Both the position numbers and the translations under genes were made by a program. The notes under the pieces are model-generated. The model did no database searches. It was not told the DNA's origin and saw only the letters and a program-made list of their open reading frames with translations. DNA of 64,000 nucleotides, taken from the IMG/VR virus record IMGVR_UViG_3300042317_000235, positions 1-64,000 of that record; one strand, written 5' to 3'. Below, in pieces: positions 29,503 through 38,410 of this stretch; the first letter of the stretch is position 1, and every line of letters begins with the position of its first letter. The DNA comes from a virus.

Positions 29503-29956
29503 TACATCACTCAAACAGAAAAAATTTATGGCAGCTGCCTCTCACAACCCTAGCTTTGCAAAGAAAGCGGGTATACCAGTAAGTGTAGCTAAAGAGTTTA
29601 ATCAAGCCGACAAAGGCAAAAAATTTAAAGAAGGTGGCAACGTGGCTAATCTAAAAAAGTTATTTAAAGGTAAAGAAACCTATAGCGAAGAGCTTAAAGA
29701 AGGCAAAGCTATTAAGTCCGGCAAACTTACTCCTCAGCAATATGCTAAAGGTGAAAAGATGGAAGACTCTAAAAAGATGAAAGATGGCGGTAAGTGCATG
29801 GCTAAAGGCGGTGTTACTCGTGGTGATGGCTGTGTAACTAAAGGTCATACAAAGGGTAAGATGATGGCTATGGGCGGTTCTTGCTATGCTAAAGGCGGTG
29901 TTACTCGTGCAGACGGTGTCGCATCTAAAGGTCACACTAAAGGTACAATGGTCTAG
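29495..29956 (+). CDS. basic virion protein with duplicated AKGGV-RxDG motif
   Basis: 153 residues: SLKQKKFMAAASHNPSFAKK at the start, a lysine-rich middle, and at the end two copies of the pattern (M/Y)AKGGVTR(G/A)DG(C/V)..KGHTKG. The start codon is GTG 29495-29497 overlapping the previous stop. The C-terminal motif also occurs in the proteins at 29966 and 32129. It probably binds DNA or the capsid; no family function known. Confidence 0.65.
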   Translation: MPSTSLKQKKFMAAASHNPSFAKKAGIPVSVAKEFNQADKGKKFKEGGNVANLKKLFKGKETYSEELKEGKAIKSGKLTPQQYAKGEKMEDSKKMKDGGKCMAKGGVTRGDGCVTKGHTKGKMMAMGGSCYAKGGVTRADGVASKGHTKGTMV

Positions 29957-29965
29957 GGGATTGTC

Positions 29966-30904
29966 ATGGCAAAAGTAAAACGCTTCAGAGGCGGCGGTAG
30001 TTCAGTAGCAGCTGCAGCACCAGAAGATAAAGAGCCTAGTAGACAGCTTAAATCTAAACCTAGACAGATTACCCGTACTTTAGAAACAGCGGATTCAGGA
30101 GGTAAATATCCAGTTAAACCCAGTTCAGTTAAAGCTGATACTGCTGGGGGTAATAATATTATCAAACGCCCTGCATCTGAAGTAATGTCGAAAGCATCTA
30201 GAGCAGTAGAAGGTGAATTATCAGGTTCACTACCTAGAGCAGCCTCAGCGGGCGGAGCATCTGGCAATGTATACGAAGGTACAGCATCAAGAATAGCTAA
30301 GTATGTACCAAAAGTAGGTGCAGCATCTCGTATTCTTAGCGGAGCGGGTATGGCTTTATACCCTTCTGAATTAGGCGATTCGTCTTTATCTAAAAGCGCA
30401 TCTGAGCAAGCTGTTAAAAAAGGTGCATTTAAACAAGATTATTCTGATAAAGACTCTTATACTCCTACAAGTGCACGAGATAGAGCTGCTGACTTAATGG
30501 GGCAACCTAAAGCAAAACCAGCAGCACCTGATGTAGAAATTAAAGCAGTTGAATCTAAAGCACCAGCAGCAAGTAAACCTGCTTTGAAGTCAGGTACTAG
30601 TAAACCTAAAGGCCCTACTGAAGGTGACCGTGCTAGAGCAGCCTTAAAAGAGTTTAAAGCTTGGAATGACTCTCGTGCACCGTTAGATTCAGATGCTACT
30701 AAAGCAGAAGATATGAACACGCAAGGTAAGATTGAAGCTACGGAAAATATGAAAAAAGGCGGCATGACTAAACGTCCACCTAAACCTGCTAAGAAAGTAC
30801 CGGCTAGAAAGTTTGCATCGGGCGGTAGTACATCACGGTCATCGGCTTCTAGTCGTGGTGATGGTTGTGCAACTAAAGGTCATACAAAGGGTAAATACCT
30901 ATGA
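29966..30904 (+). CDS. lysine/alanine-rich protein with C-terminal RGDG-KGHTKG motif
   Basis: 312 residues, low complexity (S, A, K, P): AAAAPEDKEPSRQLKSKPRQ, ASRAVEGELSGSLPRAASAG. The end is KKGGMTKRPPKPAKKVPARK, then FASGGS and SRGDGCATKGHTKGKYL, the same C-terminal peptide as in the previous protein. Disordered and basic, it may sit inside the head and bind DNA. ATGA overlap to a 22-residue ORF. Confidence 0.6.
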   Translation: MAKVKRFRGGGSSVAAAAPEDKEPSRQLKSKPRQITRTLETADSGGKYPVKPSSVKADTAGGNNIIKRPASEVMSKASRAVEGELSGSLPRAASAGGASGNVYEGTASRIAKYVPKVGAASRILSGAGMALYPSELGDSSLSKSASEQAVKKGAFKQDYSDKDSYTPTSARDRAADLMGQPKAKPAAPDVEIKAVESKAPAASKPALKSGTSKPKGPTEGDRARAALKEFKAWNDSRAPLDSDATKAEDMNTQGKIEATENMKKGGMTKRPPKPAKKVPARKFASGGSTSRSSASSRGDGCATKGHTKGKYL

Positions 30905-30969
30905 GACCTAGCAGAGGTATGGGGGCAGTTAACCCTAAAAAACTCCCTGGACGAAAAGGTAAAAAATAA
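30901..30969 (+). CDS. very small conserved basic protein
   Basis: 22 residues: MRPSRGMGAVNPKKLPGRKG followed by KK. The MRPSRGMGxxNPxKxP start is repeated in many small phage proteins next to the head adaptor. ATGA overlap upstream and a shared A with the next start make translation very likely. Confidence 0.6.
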   Translation: MRPSRGMGAVNPKKLPGRKGKK

Positions 30970-31709
30970 TGACGACATCGGGTACAGCAAACTTTAACCT
31001 TGATTTAGGTGACCTCGTAGAGGAGGCGTTTGAGCGCTGCGGACAAGAGCTTCGCAGCGGTTACGATATGCGCACAGCTAGACGTTCTCTAAACTTACTC
31101 TTAGTAGAGTTTGCAAACAGGGGTATTAATTTATGGACAATTGAACAGTGTGCTGTACCCATTTCGCTTATACCGGGTCAAATTGCTTATGACCTACCTA
31201 TAGACACTGTTGATTTACTTGACCATGTAGTACGTACAGGCACAGGGCAAAACCAAGTAGATATTAATATTTCTCGTATCTCTGAATCGACTTACTCTAC
31301 AATCCCTAATAAGAATGCACGGGGCAGACCGATTCAAGTATGGATTAACCGCCGCACAGGAGCAACTTACCCTGACGGTGCAACTACAGTTACTAAAGCT
31401 CCACAGATTAATATATGGCCTACACCAGACCAAGGCACAGCCGAAGCACCTTATTATTACTTTGTCTACTGGCGACTACGCAGGATGCAAGATGCTGGAA
31501 ATGCAGTAAACACACAAGATATCCCGTTCCGTTTATTGAATGCGATGGTAGCAGGATTAGCTTTTTATCTTAGTATGAAGCTTGCTGGCGTAGACCCTAA
31601 CCGTATTCAAATGCTTAAAGCAGACTACGAACAGCAGTTAGACTTAGCGCTTTCAGAAGATAGAGAAAAGGCAAGTAATCGCTTTGTTCCACGGATTATG
31701 CACGTTTAG
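30969..31709 (+). CDS. head-tail adaptor protein, P22 gp4-like
   Basis: 246 residues: GDLVEEAFERCGQELRSGYD, MRTARRSLNLLLVEFANRGI, then the adaptor pattern (INLWTIEQCAVPISLIPGQI, PQINIWPTPDQGT, FYVYWRLRRMQDAGNAVN type) and VAGLAFYLSMKLAGVDPNRI. It is the adaptor ring that binds the portal and starts the tail. Stop and start of neighbours overlap closely. Confidence is good for the family, lower for its exact place in the ring. Confidence 0.8.
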   Translation: MTTSGTANFNLDLGDLVEEAFERCGQELRSGYDMRTARRSLNLLLVEFANRGINLWTIEQCAVPISLIPGQIAYDLPIDTVDLLDHVVRTGTGQNQVDINISRISESTYSTIPNKNARGRPIQVWINRRTGATYPDGATTVTKAPQINIWPTPDQGTAEAPYYYFVYWRLRRMQDAGNAVNTQDIPFRLLNAMVAGLAFYLSMKLAGVDPNRIQMLKADYEQQLDLALSEDREKASNRFVPRIMHV

Positions 31710-31711
31710 TC

Positions 31712-32119
31712 ATGTCAGTTAAATACTCATCTGGTAAATGGGCCCACGGATTTTGCGATCGTTGCTCGCAAAGATTTCAGTTGAAAGACCTTAAGAAACT
31801 GACGATTAAAACCAAAGTGACAAACATACTTGTCTGTAAGAGTTGTTGGGATTTTGATCACCCGCAACTGCTGATAGGGATGTTCCCAGTTTATGATCCT
31901 CAGGCTTTGCGTAATCCGCGCCCTGATACAAGCTATTATCAAGCGGGCTTAAATGGGTTACAATTGACCTTAACGGATAACGGTGTACCAACAGACGGAA
32001 GTCGTATTTTCCAATGGGGTTGGGCACCAGTTGGTGGCTCTTCACAGTTTGATGCAGCCCTTACACCTAATTACCTTGTTGCCAAAACTTTTGTTGGCAC
32101 TGTTACCATCACAACATAG
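31712..32119 (+). CDS. zinc-ribbon virion protein
   Basis: 135 residues: KWAHGFCDRCSQRFQLKDLK and LVCKSCWDFDHPQLLIGMF form a CxxC...CxxC zinc ribbon. The rest is a small beta domain (ALRNPRPDTSYYQAGLNG). Zinc ribbons of this type lie between the two adaptor genes in many pelagiphage-like phages. Function unknown. Confidence 0.65.
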   Translation: MSVKYSSGKWAHGFCDRCSQRFQLKDLKKLTIKTKVTNILVCKSCWDFDHPQLLIGMFPVYDPQALRNPRPDTSYYQAGLNGLQLTLTDNGVPTDGSRIFQWGWAPVGGSSQFDAALTPNYLVAKTFVGTVTITT

Positions 32120-32128
32120 AGAACGATT

Positions 32129-32266
32129 ATGTCAGGCAAAATTAAAACAGAACCAACCCCTAAAGTAGCTGGATACCCACAAACAGGCATTAAAACGTCT
32201 GGTGTTAAAACTCGTGGTAATGGCGCTGCTACTAAGGGTAAAACAGCTCGCGGACCGATGGCATAA
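32129..32266 (+). CDS. small basic protein with RGNG-ATKGKT motif
   Basis: 45 residues: MSGKIKTEPTPKVAGYPQTG, IKTSGVKTRGNGAATKGKTA and a final RGPMA. The C-terminal part (TRGNGAATKGKTARGPM) repeats the peptide motif of the 29495 and 29966 proteins. ATG has GAACG upstream, a weak ribosome site, but the position between genes and the motif argue for coding. Confidence 0.6.
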   Translation: MSGKIKTEPTPKVAGYPQTGIKTSGVKTRGNGAATKGKTARGPMA

Positions 32267-32269
32267 GCT

Positions 32270-33100
32270 ATGACTTACGGTGGTGTGATATATAAAATAT
32301 ACAACAACATAACTGGTGAGTGTTATGTTGGTCAAACACGCCAAAAAATAAACAAAAGGTATTCTAACCATGTAGTAAAGTTAAATAACAATAGTCATCA
32401 TTCTAAAAAACTTCAAACGGCATGGAATACTTATGGGAATTCCGCGTTTAGTTTTTCTGAATTAGTGTACGTTTTACACGCTGATTATTTAAATGACTTA
32501 GAAAAGCTAGTTATTAGTGAGTATAATACCACATACAATATGACGGCTGGTGGAGCAGGGGTTAGTAATAGAAATGTTACTCCTGATGAACGTAAGAACA
32601 TATCAGCTAGACTAAAAGCTAAATGGGGTGATTCAGTTTGGAGAGCCAAACATATTGAGATATTAAAAAAATCTCATAAGACTGATGCGTGTATTTTGTA
32701 TATGAAATCTATCCAAGCACTAGGTAATAAAAAAAGGTGGGAGGGTCATATTAAAAAAGTAAGACCTCCATGCGATAAATCAGCATTGATAGCGGCACAA
32801 TGGCAGGACACTGAGATAAGAGCGCGGCGTATAGCAGGGCTTAAAAAAGCAGCAAGTACTCCAGAAGCTATTGCTAAACGTAGAAAAGCATCGACTGGGC
32901 GGGTTATGAGTAAAGAAAGCATAACTAAAACAGCGCAGTCAAAGTGGAAACCCGTATTATGCGATGAGCTACATATATCGTTTTTATGTCAAAAATACGC
33001 CGCTGAGTATTTTAATGTCAAACATAACACAATAGGCGAAGCAATGAAGCATAATCGAAAATTGTTAAAGTCTTATAGTTTATCTAGGATTGCAATATGA
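32270..33100 (+). CDS. second GIY-YIG homing endonuclease
   Basis: 276 residues: GGVIYKIYNNITGECYVGQT (the GIY-YIG positions as VIY and YVG), HHSKKLQTAWNTYGN and LEKLVISEYNT, then SARLKAKWGDSVWRAKHIEI and a C-terminal HTH (SFLCQKYAAEYFNVKHNTIG). It is inserted between the 45-residue gene and the next adaptor gene and ends in ATGA overlap with it. The first codons of this gene and of the adaptor both read ATG-AC-TA (MTY), suggesting a shared insertion site. Confidence 0.85.
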   Translation: MTYGGVIYKIYNNITGECYVGQTRQKINKRYSNHVVKLNNNSHHSKKLQTAWNTYGNSAFSFSELVYVLHADYLNDLEKLVISEYNTTYNMTAGGAGVSNRNVTPDERKNISARLKAKWGDSVWRAKHIEILKKSHKTDACILYMKSIQALGNKKRWEGHIKKVRPPCDKSALIAAQWQDTEIRARRIAGLKKAASTPEAIAKRRKASTGRVMSKESITKTAQSKWKPVLCDELHISFLCQKYAAEYFNVKHNTIGEAMKHNRKLLKSYSLSRIAI

Positions 33101-33759
33101 CATATTTAGAACTTTGTACTGCAATTTCCGATTACGTTGAGAACACGTTCTCAACCGCGCAGCTAAATACTTTTATAGAACAGTCTGAGCAACGTATCTA
33201 CAACAGCATACAGCTTCCAGACCTGCGTAAAAACGTCACGGGTATAGTTACCCTACACAATAAGTACTTACAATGCCCGAATGATTTTTTATCGGCTTAC
33301 TCTATTGCGGTTATTGACCCTACATCTGGTGAGTATACATACCTTTTAAACAAAGACGTTAGCTTCATCCGCGAAGCTTACCCAAGTCCAACAAGTTATG
33401 GGACGCCTAAGTATTATGCTATCTTTGGACCGCAGTCTAATGATATAAACGAATTGACGTTTATCTTAGGGCCTACACCTGATGTGCAGTATGAAACAGA
33501 GCTTCACTACTTCTACTACCCGCCTTCTATTACAAGTGGAGAGTCTGGTGGTAATACATGGTTAGGTGAAAACTTTGACTCTGCGTTGCTGTATGGCTCT
33601 ATATTAGAAGCGTACACGTTCCTTAAAGGGGACGTCGAGATTATGACAACTTATCGTCAACGCTACGAAGAAGCTATGAACTTACTCAATACATTAGCTA
33701 CGGGCAAAGACAGAGGCGATGCGTACCGTAACGGTCAAGCAAGGATACCTGTTAGATGA
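33097..33759 (+). CDS. second adaptor-like tail protein
   Basis: 220 residues: MTYLELCTAISDYVENTFST, LNTFIEQSEQRIYNSIQLPD, then SAYSIAVIDPTSGEYTYLLN, PKYYAIFGPQ and YRQRYEEAMNLLNTLATGKD. The pattern resembles gp11/tail-tubular A type proteins of podoviruses, a second ring below the portal. ATG overlaps the end of the GIY-YIG gene. Confidence 0.72.
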   Translation: MTYLELCTAISDYVENTFSTAQLNTFIEQSEQRIYNSIQLPDLRKNVTGIVTLHNKYLQCPNDFLSAYSIAVIDPTSGEYTYLLNKDVSFIREAYPSPTSYGTPKYYAIFGPQSNDINELTFILGPTPDVQYETELHYFYYPPSITSGESGGNTWLGENFDSALLYGSILEAYTFLKGDVEIMTTYRQRYEEAMNLLNTLATGKDRGDAYRNGQARIPVR

Positions 33760-34172
33760 TAGTACAAGGCCAAACAACTAGCTTTAAAGAAGAGCTTTAT
33801 AAAGGCGTGCATAATTTCACTACGGATACGTTTAAAATTGCTTTGTACACAGCTAACGCTACGCTGAATCAAGATACTATTGCGTATACTGCTACAGGTG
33901 AGATTTCAGGTGCGGGTTATACGGCTACAGGACAAACGCTTTTAAACCCTGTAGTTAGTTCAGCAAGTGGTGTTGCGTATATTAGCTTTGATAATATCTC
34001 GTGGACTTCAGCAAGTTTCACAGTACGTGGCGCGTTGATATATAATAGCTCTAAAGCTAATCGCTCTGTTGCTGTACTGGATTTTGGTAGCGATAAGGTA
34101 ACAAATTCAACTTTTACAATAACTTTTCCAGCGAACACAAGCACTTCAGCTATTATTCGCTCATCCAACTAG
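33756..34172 (+). CDS. tail virion protein
   Basis: 138 residues: SFKEELYKGVHNFTTDTFKI, ALYTANATLNQDTIAYTATG, then a Thr/Ser-rich beta fold (SASFTVRGALIYNSSKANRS). Such proteins stand before the tail-fibre block in many podoviruses. ATGA overlap to the previous gene. Confidence 0.62.
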   Translation: MIVQGQTTSFKEELYKGVHNFTTDTFKIALYTANATLNQDTIAYTATGEISGAGYTATGQTLLNPVVSSASGVAYISFDNISWTSASFTVRGALIYNSSKANRSVAVLDFGSDKVTNSTFTITFPANTSTSAIIRSSN

Positions 34173-34181
34173 GGGCATACA

Positions 34182-34736
34182 ATGCAATCAGAAAAAATTA
34201 ATCCTGTTGACGTTAGCGGCGCTGAGATTGCTCGCGCTGGTGATATGCAGGAACAAATCAAAGTTAAAGGTCACTACGATGTTGTCTGCGTAGGTTCAGA
34301 TGGTGCTACTAAATGGGTAGACGCAATTGAAAACTTAGTGGTAACTGTAGGTAAAAATGACTTATTAACGCAGTATTTTAAAGGTACATCTTGGACTGCT
34401 GCTTGGTATATGGGTCTTGTTGATGGTGCATCAGCACCTACTTATGCAGCGGCAGATACACTAGCTTCTCACGCTGGCTGGACTGAAAGCACAGCTTATT
34501 CTGGTACTAATCGTATTACTGTTGGGTGGGGGACAGCGTCTGCTGGTTCACTTTCATCTACTTCAACAACTTTTAGTATTAATGGTACAGCCACTATTGC
34601 CGGCGCTTTAATGTGTCAAACGCAAACACGCGCTACCACAACAGGTGTACTTTACTCAGCAGGGAGTTTTACTGGCGGTAACCGTAGTGTTGTTTCTGGT
34701 GACTCGTTGCTTGTCACATTCACCGCATCAGTTTAG
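34182..34736 (+). CDS. tail virion protein
   Basis: 184 residues: QEQIKVKGHYDVVCVGSDGA, LVVTVGKNDLLTQYFKGTSW, TAAWYMGLVDGASAPTYAAA and a beta-rich C-terminus. It is distantly like the previous gene in composition and is a common partner of it in phage tail modules. TAGGGG upstream of ATG. Confidence 0.62.
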   Translation: MQSEKINPVDVSGAEIARAGDMQEQIKVKGHYDVVCVGSDGATKWVDAIENLVVTVGKNDLLTQYFKGTSWTAAWYMGLVDGASAPTYAAADTLASHAGWTESTAYSGTNRITVGWGTASAGSLSSTSTTFSINGTATIAGALMCQTQTRATTTGVLYSAGSFTGGNRSVVSGDSLLVTFTASV

Positions 34737-34745
34737 GAGAGTATC

Positions 34746-34925
34746 ATGGCTGCAAGTTTTAAAGTAGGTCAAGAAGTTAAAGTAGTAAGCCCTGTGCCAC
34801 AAGGTGTTGTTAGCGCACTTAGTGTTAACCAAGAAGGTGACATTCAGTATTTAGTAGCTTGGACTGACGTAAATAACGCATCACAAGAACGCTGGTTCTC
34901 AGAAGACGATTTAGTCGAGGTATAG
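34746..34925 (+). CDS. small SH3-like protein
   Basis: 59 residues: MAASFKVGQEVKVVSPVPQG, VVSALSVNQEGDIQYLVAWT, then ERWFSEDDLVEV. The FKVGQEVKV...W-F-DDL-V pattern recalls small SH3-barrel or KOW-like domains in phages. AGGAG before ATG. Function unknown. Confidence 0.6.
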   Translation: MAASFKVGQEVKVVSPVPQGVVSALSVNQEGDIQYLVAWTDVNNASQERWFSEDDLVEV

Positions 34926-34926
34926 T

Positions 34927-35688
34927 ATGGCTTTAGTAATAGCTGATAGAGTTAGAGAGACAACCACCACAACTGGTACAGGAGCTGTTACATTAGCAGG
35001 TGCGGTTACGGGCTGCCAAGCTTTCTCATCAGTTATTGGTAATGGTAATACAACATACTATACAATCGCCGACCAAGGCGGCCCTAACTGGGAAGTAGGG
35101 CTTGGTACTTATACATCAGCGGGAAATACTCTAGCGCGAACAACGGTGTATTCATCTAGTAACTCAGGTAGTTTAGTTTCGTTCACTGCTGGAGCTAAAG
35201 ATGTGTTTGTGACGCTTCCATCACAAGTGACGGTACCGATTGCAAGTCCTACATTTACAGGGACAACCACCATTGCAACAGTTAGTGCAATGACACTAGG
35301 CGGTGATTTAACGGGCGGTGATTATTTACTGACTCGGACAATGTATAAGGATACTGGTTGGGTTTACTACAACAGTAGTACCACAGCGGCTTTAAATTTT
35401 ACTAACGGCTCTCAGCAACGCTGGGCACCAACGGCTTCAAGCAGTCCTACATTAACGATTACAAACTGGCCGCCATCGGGTAACTTAGGTGAGCTTTTAA
35501 TTGAAGGTATTAATCTAGGCGCGGCTGGTACAATCACATGGCCAACTATTAACTGGATTACCTCTACGGGTGCAACGACAACGACATTTTCTTCTAACGG
35601 TGTGACACTGCAAACATCCGGCACAGACTGGTGCTTACTTTGGACTCGCGATGCGGGAACAACCATTTATGGGAAGTTTGTGCGATGA
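34927..35688 (+). CDS. tail fibre or tail-associated protein
   Basis: 253 residues: MALVIADRVRETTTTTGTGA, AVTGCQAFSSVIGNGNTTYY, and LGTYTSAGNTLARTTVYSSS. This N-terminal domain (ADRVxETTTTxGTGAxxLAGAVxGxxxF) occurs at the start of many phage tail proteins. A beta-rich middle and C-terminal domain (WPPSGNLGELLIEGINLGAA) follow. Probably attaches fibres to the tail. Confidence 0.72.
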   Translation: MALVIADRVRETTTTTGTGAVTLAGAVTGCQAFSSVIGNGNTTYYTIADQGGPNWEVGLGTYTSAGNTLARTTVYSSSNSGSLVSFTAGAKDVFVTLPSQVTVPIASPTFTGTTTIATVSAMTLGGDLTGGDYLLTRTMYKDTGWVYYNSSTTAALNFTNGSQQRWAPTASSSPTLTITNWPPSGNLGELLIEGINLGAAGTITWPTINWITSTGATTTTFSSNGVTLQTSGTDWCLLWTRDAGTTIYGKFVR

Positions 35689-36413
35689 GTATGCTATCGA
35701 GGTTTGCAACACTTGGTGGGTTACCTGGCGACCCTTACTGGACTAGCGTGTCTTATTTACTTGTTGGTAATGGCGCAAATGGAACAACTACTAATATTAA
35801 AGATTCGTCTAGTAATAATTATACAACGACAGTATTTGGAAACACCGTTATTAGTACAGCAATCTCCCCTCCAGCCATAACTAATTCTGGTAGCGGGACT
35901 GTTTATTTTGATGGAAATGGGGATTATTTGAGTTTGCCGTCAAGTTCAATTCTTCCATCAGGCACGGGAGATTTTACCATTGAACTATGGCTATACTTTA
36001 CAAATTCTGCGGGAAGGCAGGCAATTATGAGTGGTACAGCAGCGAATAGTATATTCCTAACTAAAGGTTCTGATTATTCTGGAGATGATAATATTTCTGT
36101 TGGATTTACTGCAGTGACCTCAAACGAACGATTTCCTGTAACTTTTTTAAATAATACGTGGTATAACTTAGTTGCTCAACGTGCATCTGGTGTAATTTCT
36201 TTCTATTTAAATGGTGTTAAGCAAACAGTATTTGGGTCTGGAGTAGGTGCAGCAAATTTAGTATCTAGTTCAAGTGTTATAGGTTATTCAGCTTTTGCAG
36301 CAACACCGGCTTTTCTAAACGGTTACGTTTACGACCTTCGCATCACAAAAGGGGTTGCAAGATATTCAGGTTCAACCATGACAGTCCCGACATCTGCATT
36401 TCCGACTTACTAG
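35685..36413 (+). CDS. concanavalin A/LamG-like lectin tail protein
   Basis: 242 residues from ATG 35685, overlapping the previous stop (ATGA). The body is a LamG/concanavalin A-like fold: GTVYFDGNGDYLSLPSSSI, FTIELWLYFTNSAGRQAIMS, WYNLVAQRASGVISFYLNGV, and GYVYDLRITKGVARYSGSTM. Such lectin domains bind glycans; here they likely attach to the host surface or the phage fibre. Confidence 0.8.
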   Translation: MSMLSRFATLGGLPGDPYWTSVSYLLVGNGANGTTTNIKDSSSNNYTTTVFGNTVISTAISPPAITNSGSGTVYFDGNGDYLSLPSSSILPSGTGDFTIELWLYFTNSAGRQAIMSGTAANSIFLTKGSDYSGDDNISVGFTAVTSNERFPVTFLNNTWYNLVAQRASGVISFYLNGVKQTVFGSGVGAANLVSSSSVIGYSAFAATPAFLNGYVYDLRITKGVARYSGSTMTVPTSAFPTY

Positions 36414-36422
36414 GATAAAAAC

Positions 36423-36857
36423 ATGAAAATAGCCATAATTGAAAATAACCAAATCTTATCTCATGGTGAGCATACAGAAGTGTTCCCTAACGTATCGTTT
36501 CCACCAGAAGGTCTTGATTTAATGTGGGCGCAAGAGCGCAATGCTTATCAGGTACAATCTGACAAAGCACATTCACAAACAGAAAAGCTAACCTTTGTTG
36601 AGCCGTATATTGAGAATGGTGTAGTGTTTGACGTGATTGTTGAAGCTAAAACACAAGATGAGTTAGATGCTGAAAAAACACAAAAAGCCAATGAAGTGCG
36701 TGCCAAACGCAATATGCTACTCACACAATCAGATTGGACACAATTAGCTGATGCGCCTGTTGATAATTTAGCGTGGGCGGTGTATAGACAATCACTGCGG
36801 GACATTACCTTGCAAGCAGGGTTTCCTTTTACTGTAGACTTTCCAGTAGCACCGTAA
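36423..36857 (+). CDS. tail fibre assembly-type protein
   Basis: 144 residues: MKIAIIENNQILSHGEHTEV, then RAKRNMLLTQSDWTQLADAP, WAVYRQSLRDITLQAGFPFT, VDFPVAP. The RxxRNxxLxxSDWTQLxDAP...YRQxLRDIxxQxGFPxxVxFPxxP pattern is that of phage tail assembly chaperone-like proteins (Phage_tail_APC). It may aid folding or assembly of the neighbouring fibre proteins. Confidence 0.75.
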   Translation: MKIAIIENNQILSHGEHTEVFPNVSFPPEGLDLMWAQERNAYQVQSDKAHSQTEKLTFVEPYIENGVVFDVIVEAKTQDELDAEKTQKANEVRAKRNMLLTQSDWTQLADAPVDNLAWAVYRQSLRDITLQAGFPFTVDFPVAP

Positions 36858-36861
36858 GCTT

Positions 36862-38406
36862 ATGTTTGGGCTATTAGCTTTTGCAGAGTACCCGTTTGCA
36901 CAGCTACCCAATAGCGGCCCGATTACTATTGTTGCGAGCGTTACAGAAACGCTTAGTGCAACTGACTCCTACATTGGCTTAGATAATCACGGGTATATAA
37001 CAGAGTCACTTACGACTTCAGATAGTTATTCTGGTGGTATTAATTACGTTGTTTCAGTATCTGAAACAGTTACTGCATCTGATGTTTATCAGACTCCATT
37101 TGATGAAGTAGCTACGTTATTTGGCTTCACTGCTTTTGCACAGGCACCAATTGCTGGACTTACTATTGTCCCAAGCACCTTTAAAGTAGTTGACCTTCTT
37201 GAATCGATTACTGCAACTGATAGCTTTGATGTACTAATTGAGTATGGTGCTGTCGTTTCTGAATCAGTAACAGCGGATGATTCTTATGCTGGTTCTACAC
37301 CTATTAACCGAGTGGATGTAGCTGAGACGGTTACCGCATCTTCTACTGTTGACGGTATATCGGGTAATATTGGAAGTATTGAAGAAACAATAACAACAGA
37401 TGATGTCTTTGCTTCTATAGGTACATCACGCGCAGACCAACCAGAAAACTTAACAGCAACCGATAGTAGTGTAGGTGCATTAGCGCAATCAGCCCCAGTT
37501 GTAGAAACAGCAACACCTACAGATGAATTTACTAATACGTTTAATCGAACTGGGCTAATTACAGAATCTGCGCCTGTTACAGTCGTAGTTAGCTCAATTA
37601 GTGGCACTCAGCTAACGCTTACAGAAAGCGTGACAGCAACAGATACGTTCGATAATGGTACGCCCTTTGATGTAAATGTTGTTGAATATGGTACGCTTGA
37701 TGATGTGTATGCGTTCTCGTCTAATACATATTTAGATATTACTGAAACAGCAACAGCTTCTGACGTTTATACAATAGGCACAGTACCTATTATGGGTTAT
37801 GTAGTTGAGTCTCTAACTTCAACCGATGCAAACAGTGCAGCGGGCAGTACCTATAATGTGACGTTCTCTGAGAGTGTTACGTCTACTGATTTATATGCCG
37901 CATCAGGTTCAACATATTATGTGGCGGTGTCAGACACCGTAATTGCAACAGATGGGTATCTGGTAAATCTATCTTATATTGCCGCATACCAAGAAGCGTT
38001 AACAGCAAATGCAGATGTTACTGGAGATGTCACAAAACCTGTAGCGCTTACAGAGACCATTACTTTATCGGATAGCTATGCGGTAGCAGCTTATTTATAT
38101 GCTTACTTAGATGCACCACTAGTAGGTATCGATGGGTATAGTGCAGCGGGTAGTACGTATAATGTATCTTTATTAGCGCAAGGTGTTGCAGAGGACACTT
38201 ATTTCCCAAATGGTACATCTAATGTATTTATTACTGAGACGCTCATAGCAACTGAAGGTACCTTTGTAGGTCGCCTGCTTTGGGAACAAATTGACGATAC
38301 ACAAACCGCAAATTGGGGTAATATATCTACCATACAAACTGCTAACTGGGGCACTATAGATACAACCCAAACCCCTAACTGGGGTTCAATTAACACAACA
38401 GGTTAA
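36862..38406 (+). CDS. repetitive tail protein with about 15 imperfect E-(S/T)-x-TATDSY repeats
   Basis: 514 residues. Most of it is a series of repeats of about 30 residues built on ESVTATDSY-x(5-12)-YxxxVSETVTATD. At the start and at residues 88-104 the pattern FGLLAFAEYPFAQL / FGFTAFAQAPIAGL appears twice. The end holds three copies of TQTANWGxI-T. Repeated beta units suggest an elongated fibre or spacer. ATG at 36862; the previous gene ends 5 bp before. Confidence 0.62.
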   Translation: MFGLLAFAEYPFAQLPNSGPITIVASVTETLSATDSYIGLDNHGYITESLTTSDSYSGGINYVVSVSETVTASDVYQTPFDEVATLFGFTAFAQAPIAGLTIVPSTFKVVDLLESITATDSFDVLIEYGAVVSESVTADDSYAGSTPINRVDVAETVTASSTVDGISGNIGSIEETITTDDVFASIGTSRADQPENLTATDSSVGALAQSAPVVETATPTDEFTNTFNRTGLITESAPVTVVVSSISGTQLTLTESVTATDTFDNGTPFDVNVVEYGTLDDVYAFSSNTYLDITETATASDVYTIGTVPIMGYVVESLTSTDANSAAGSTYNVTFSESVTSTDLYAASGSTYYVAVSDTVIATDGYLVNLSYIAAYQEALTANADVTGDVTKPVALTETITLSDSYAVAAYLYAYLDAPLVGIDGYSAAGSTYNVSLLAQGVAEDTYFPNGTSNVFITETLIATEGTFVGRLLWEQIDDTQTANWGNISTIQTANWGTIDTTQTPNWGSINTTG

Positions 38407-38410
38407 AAAC

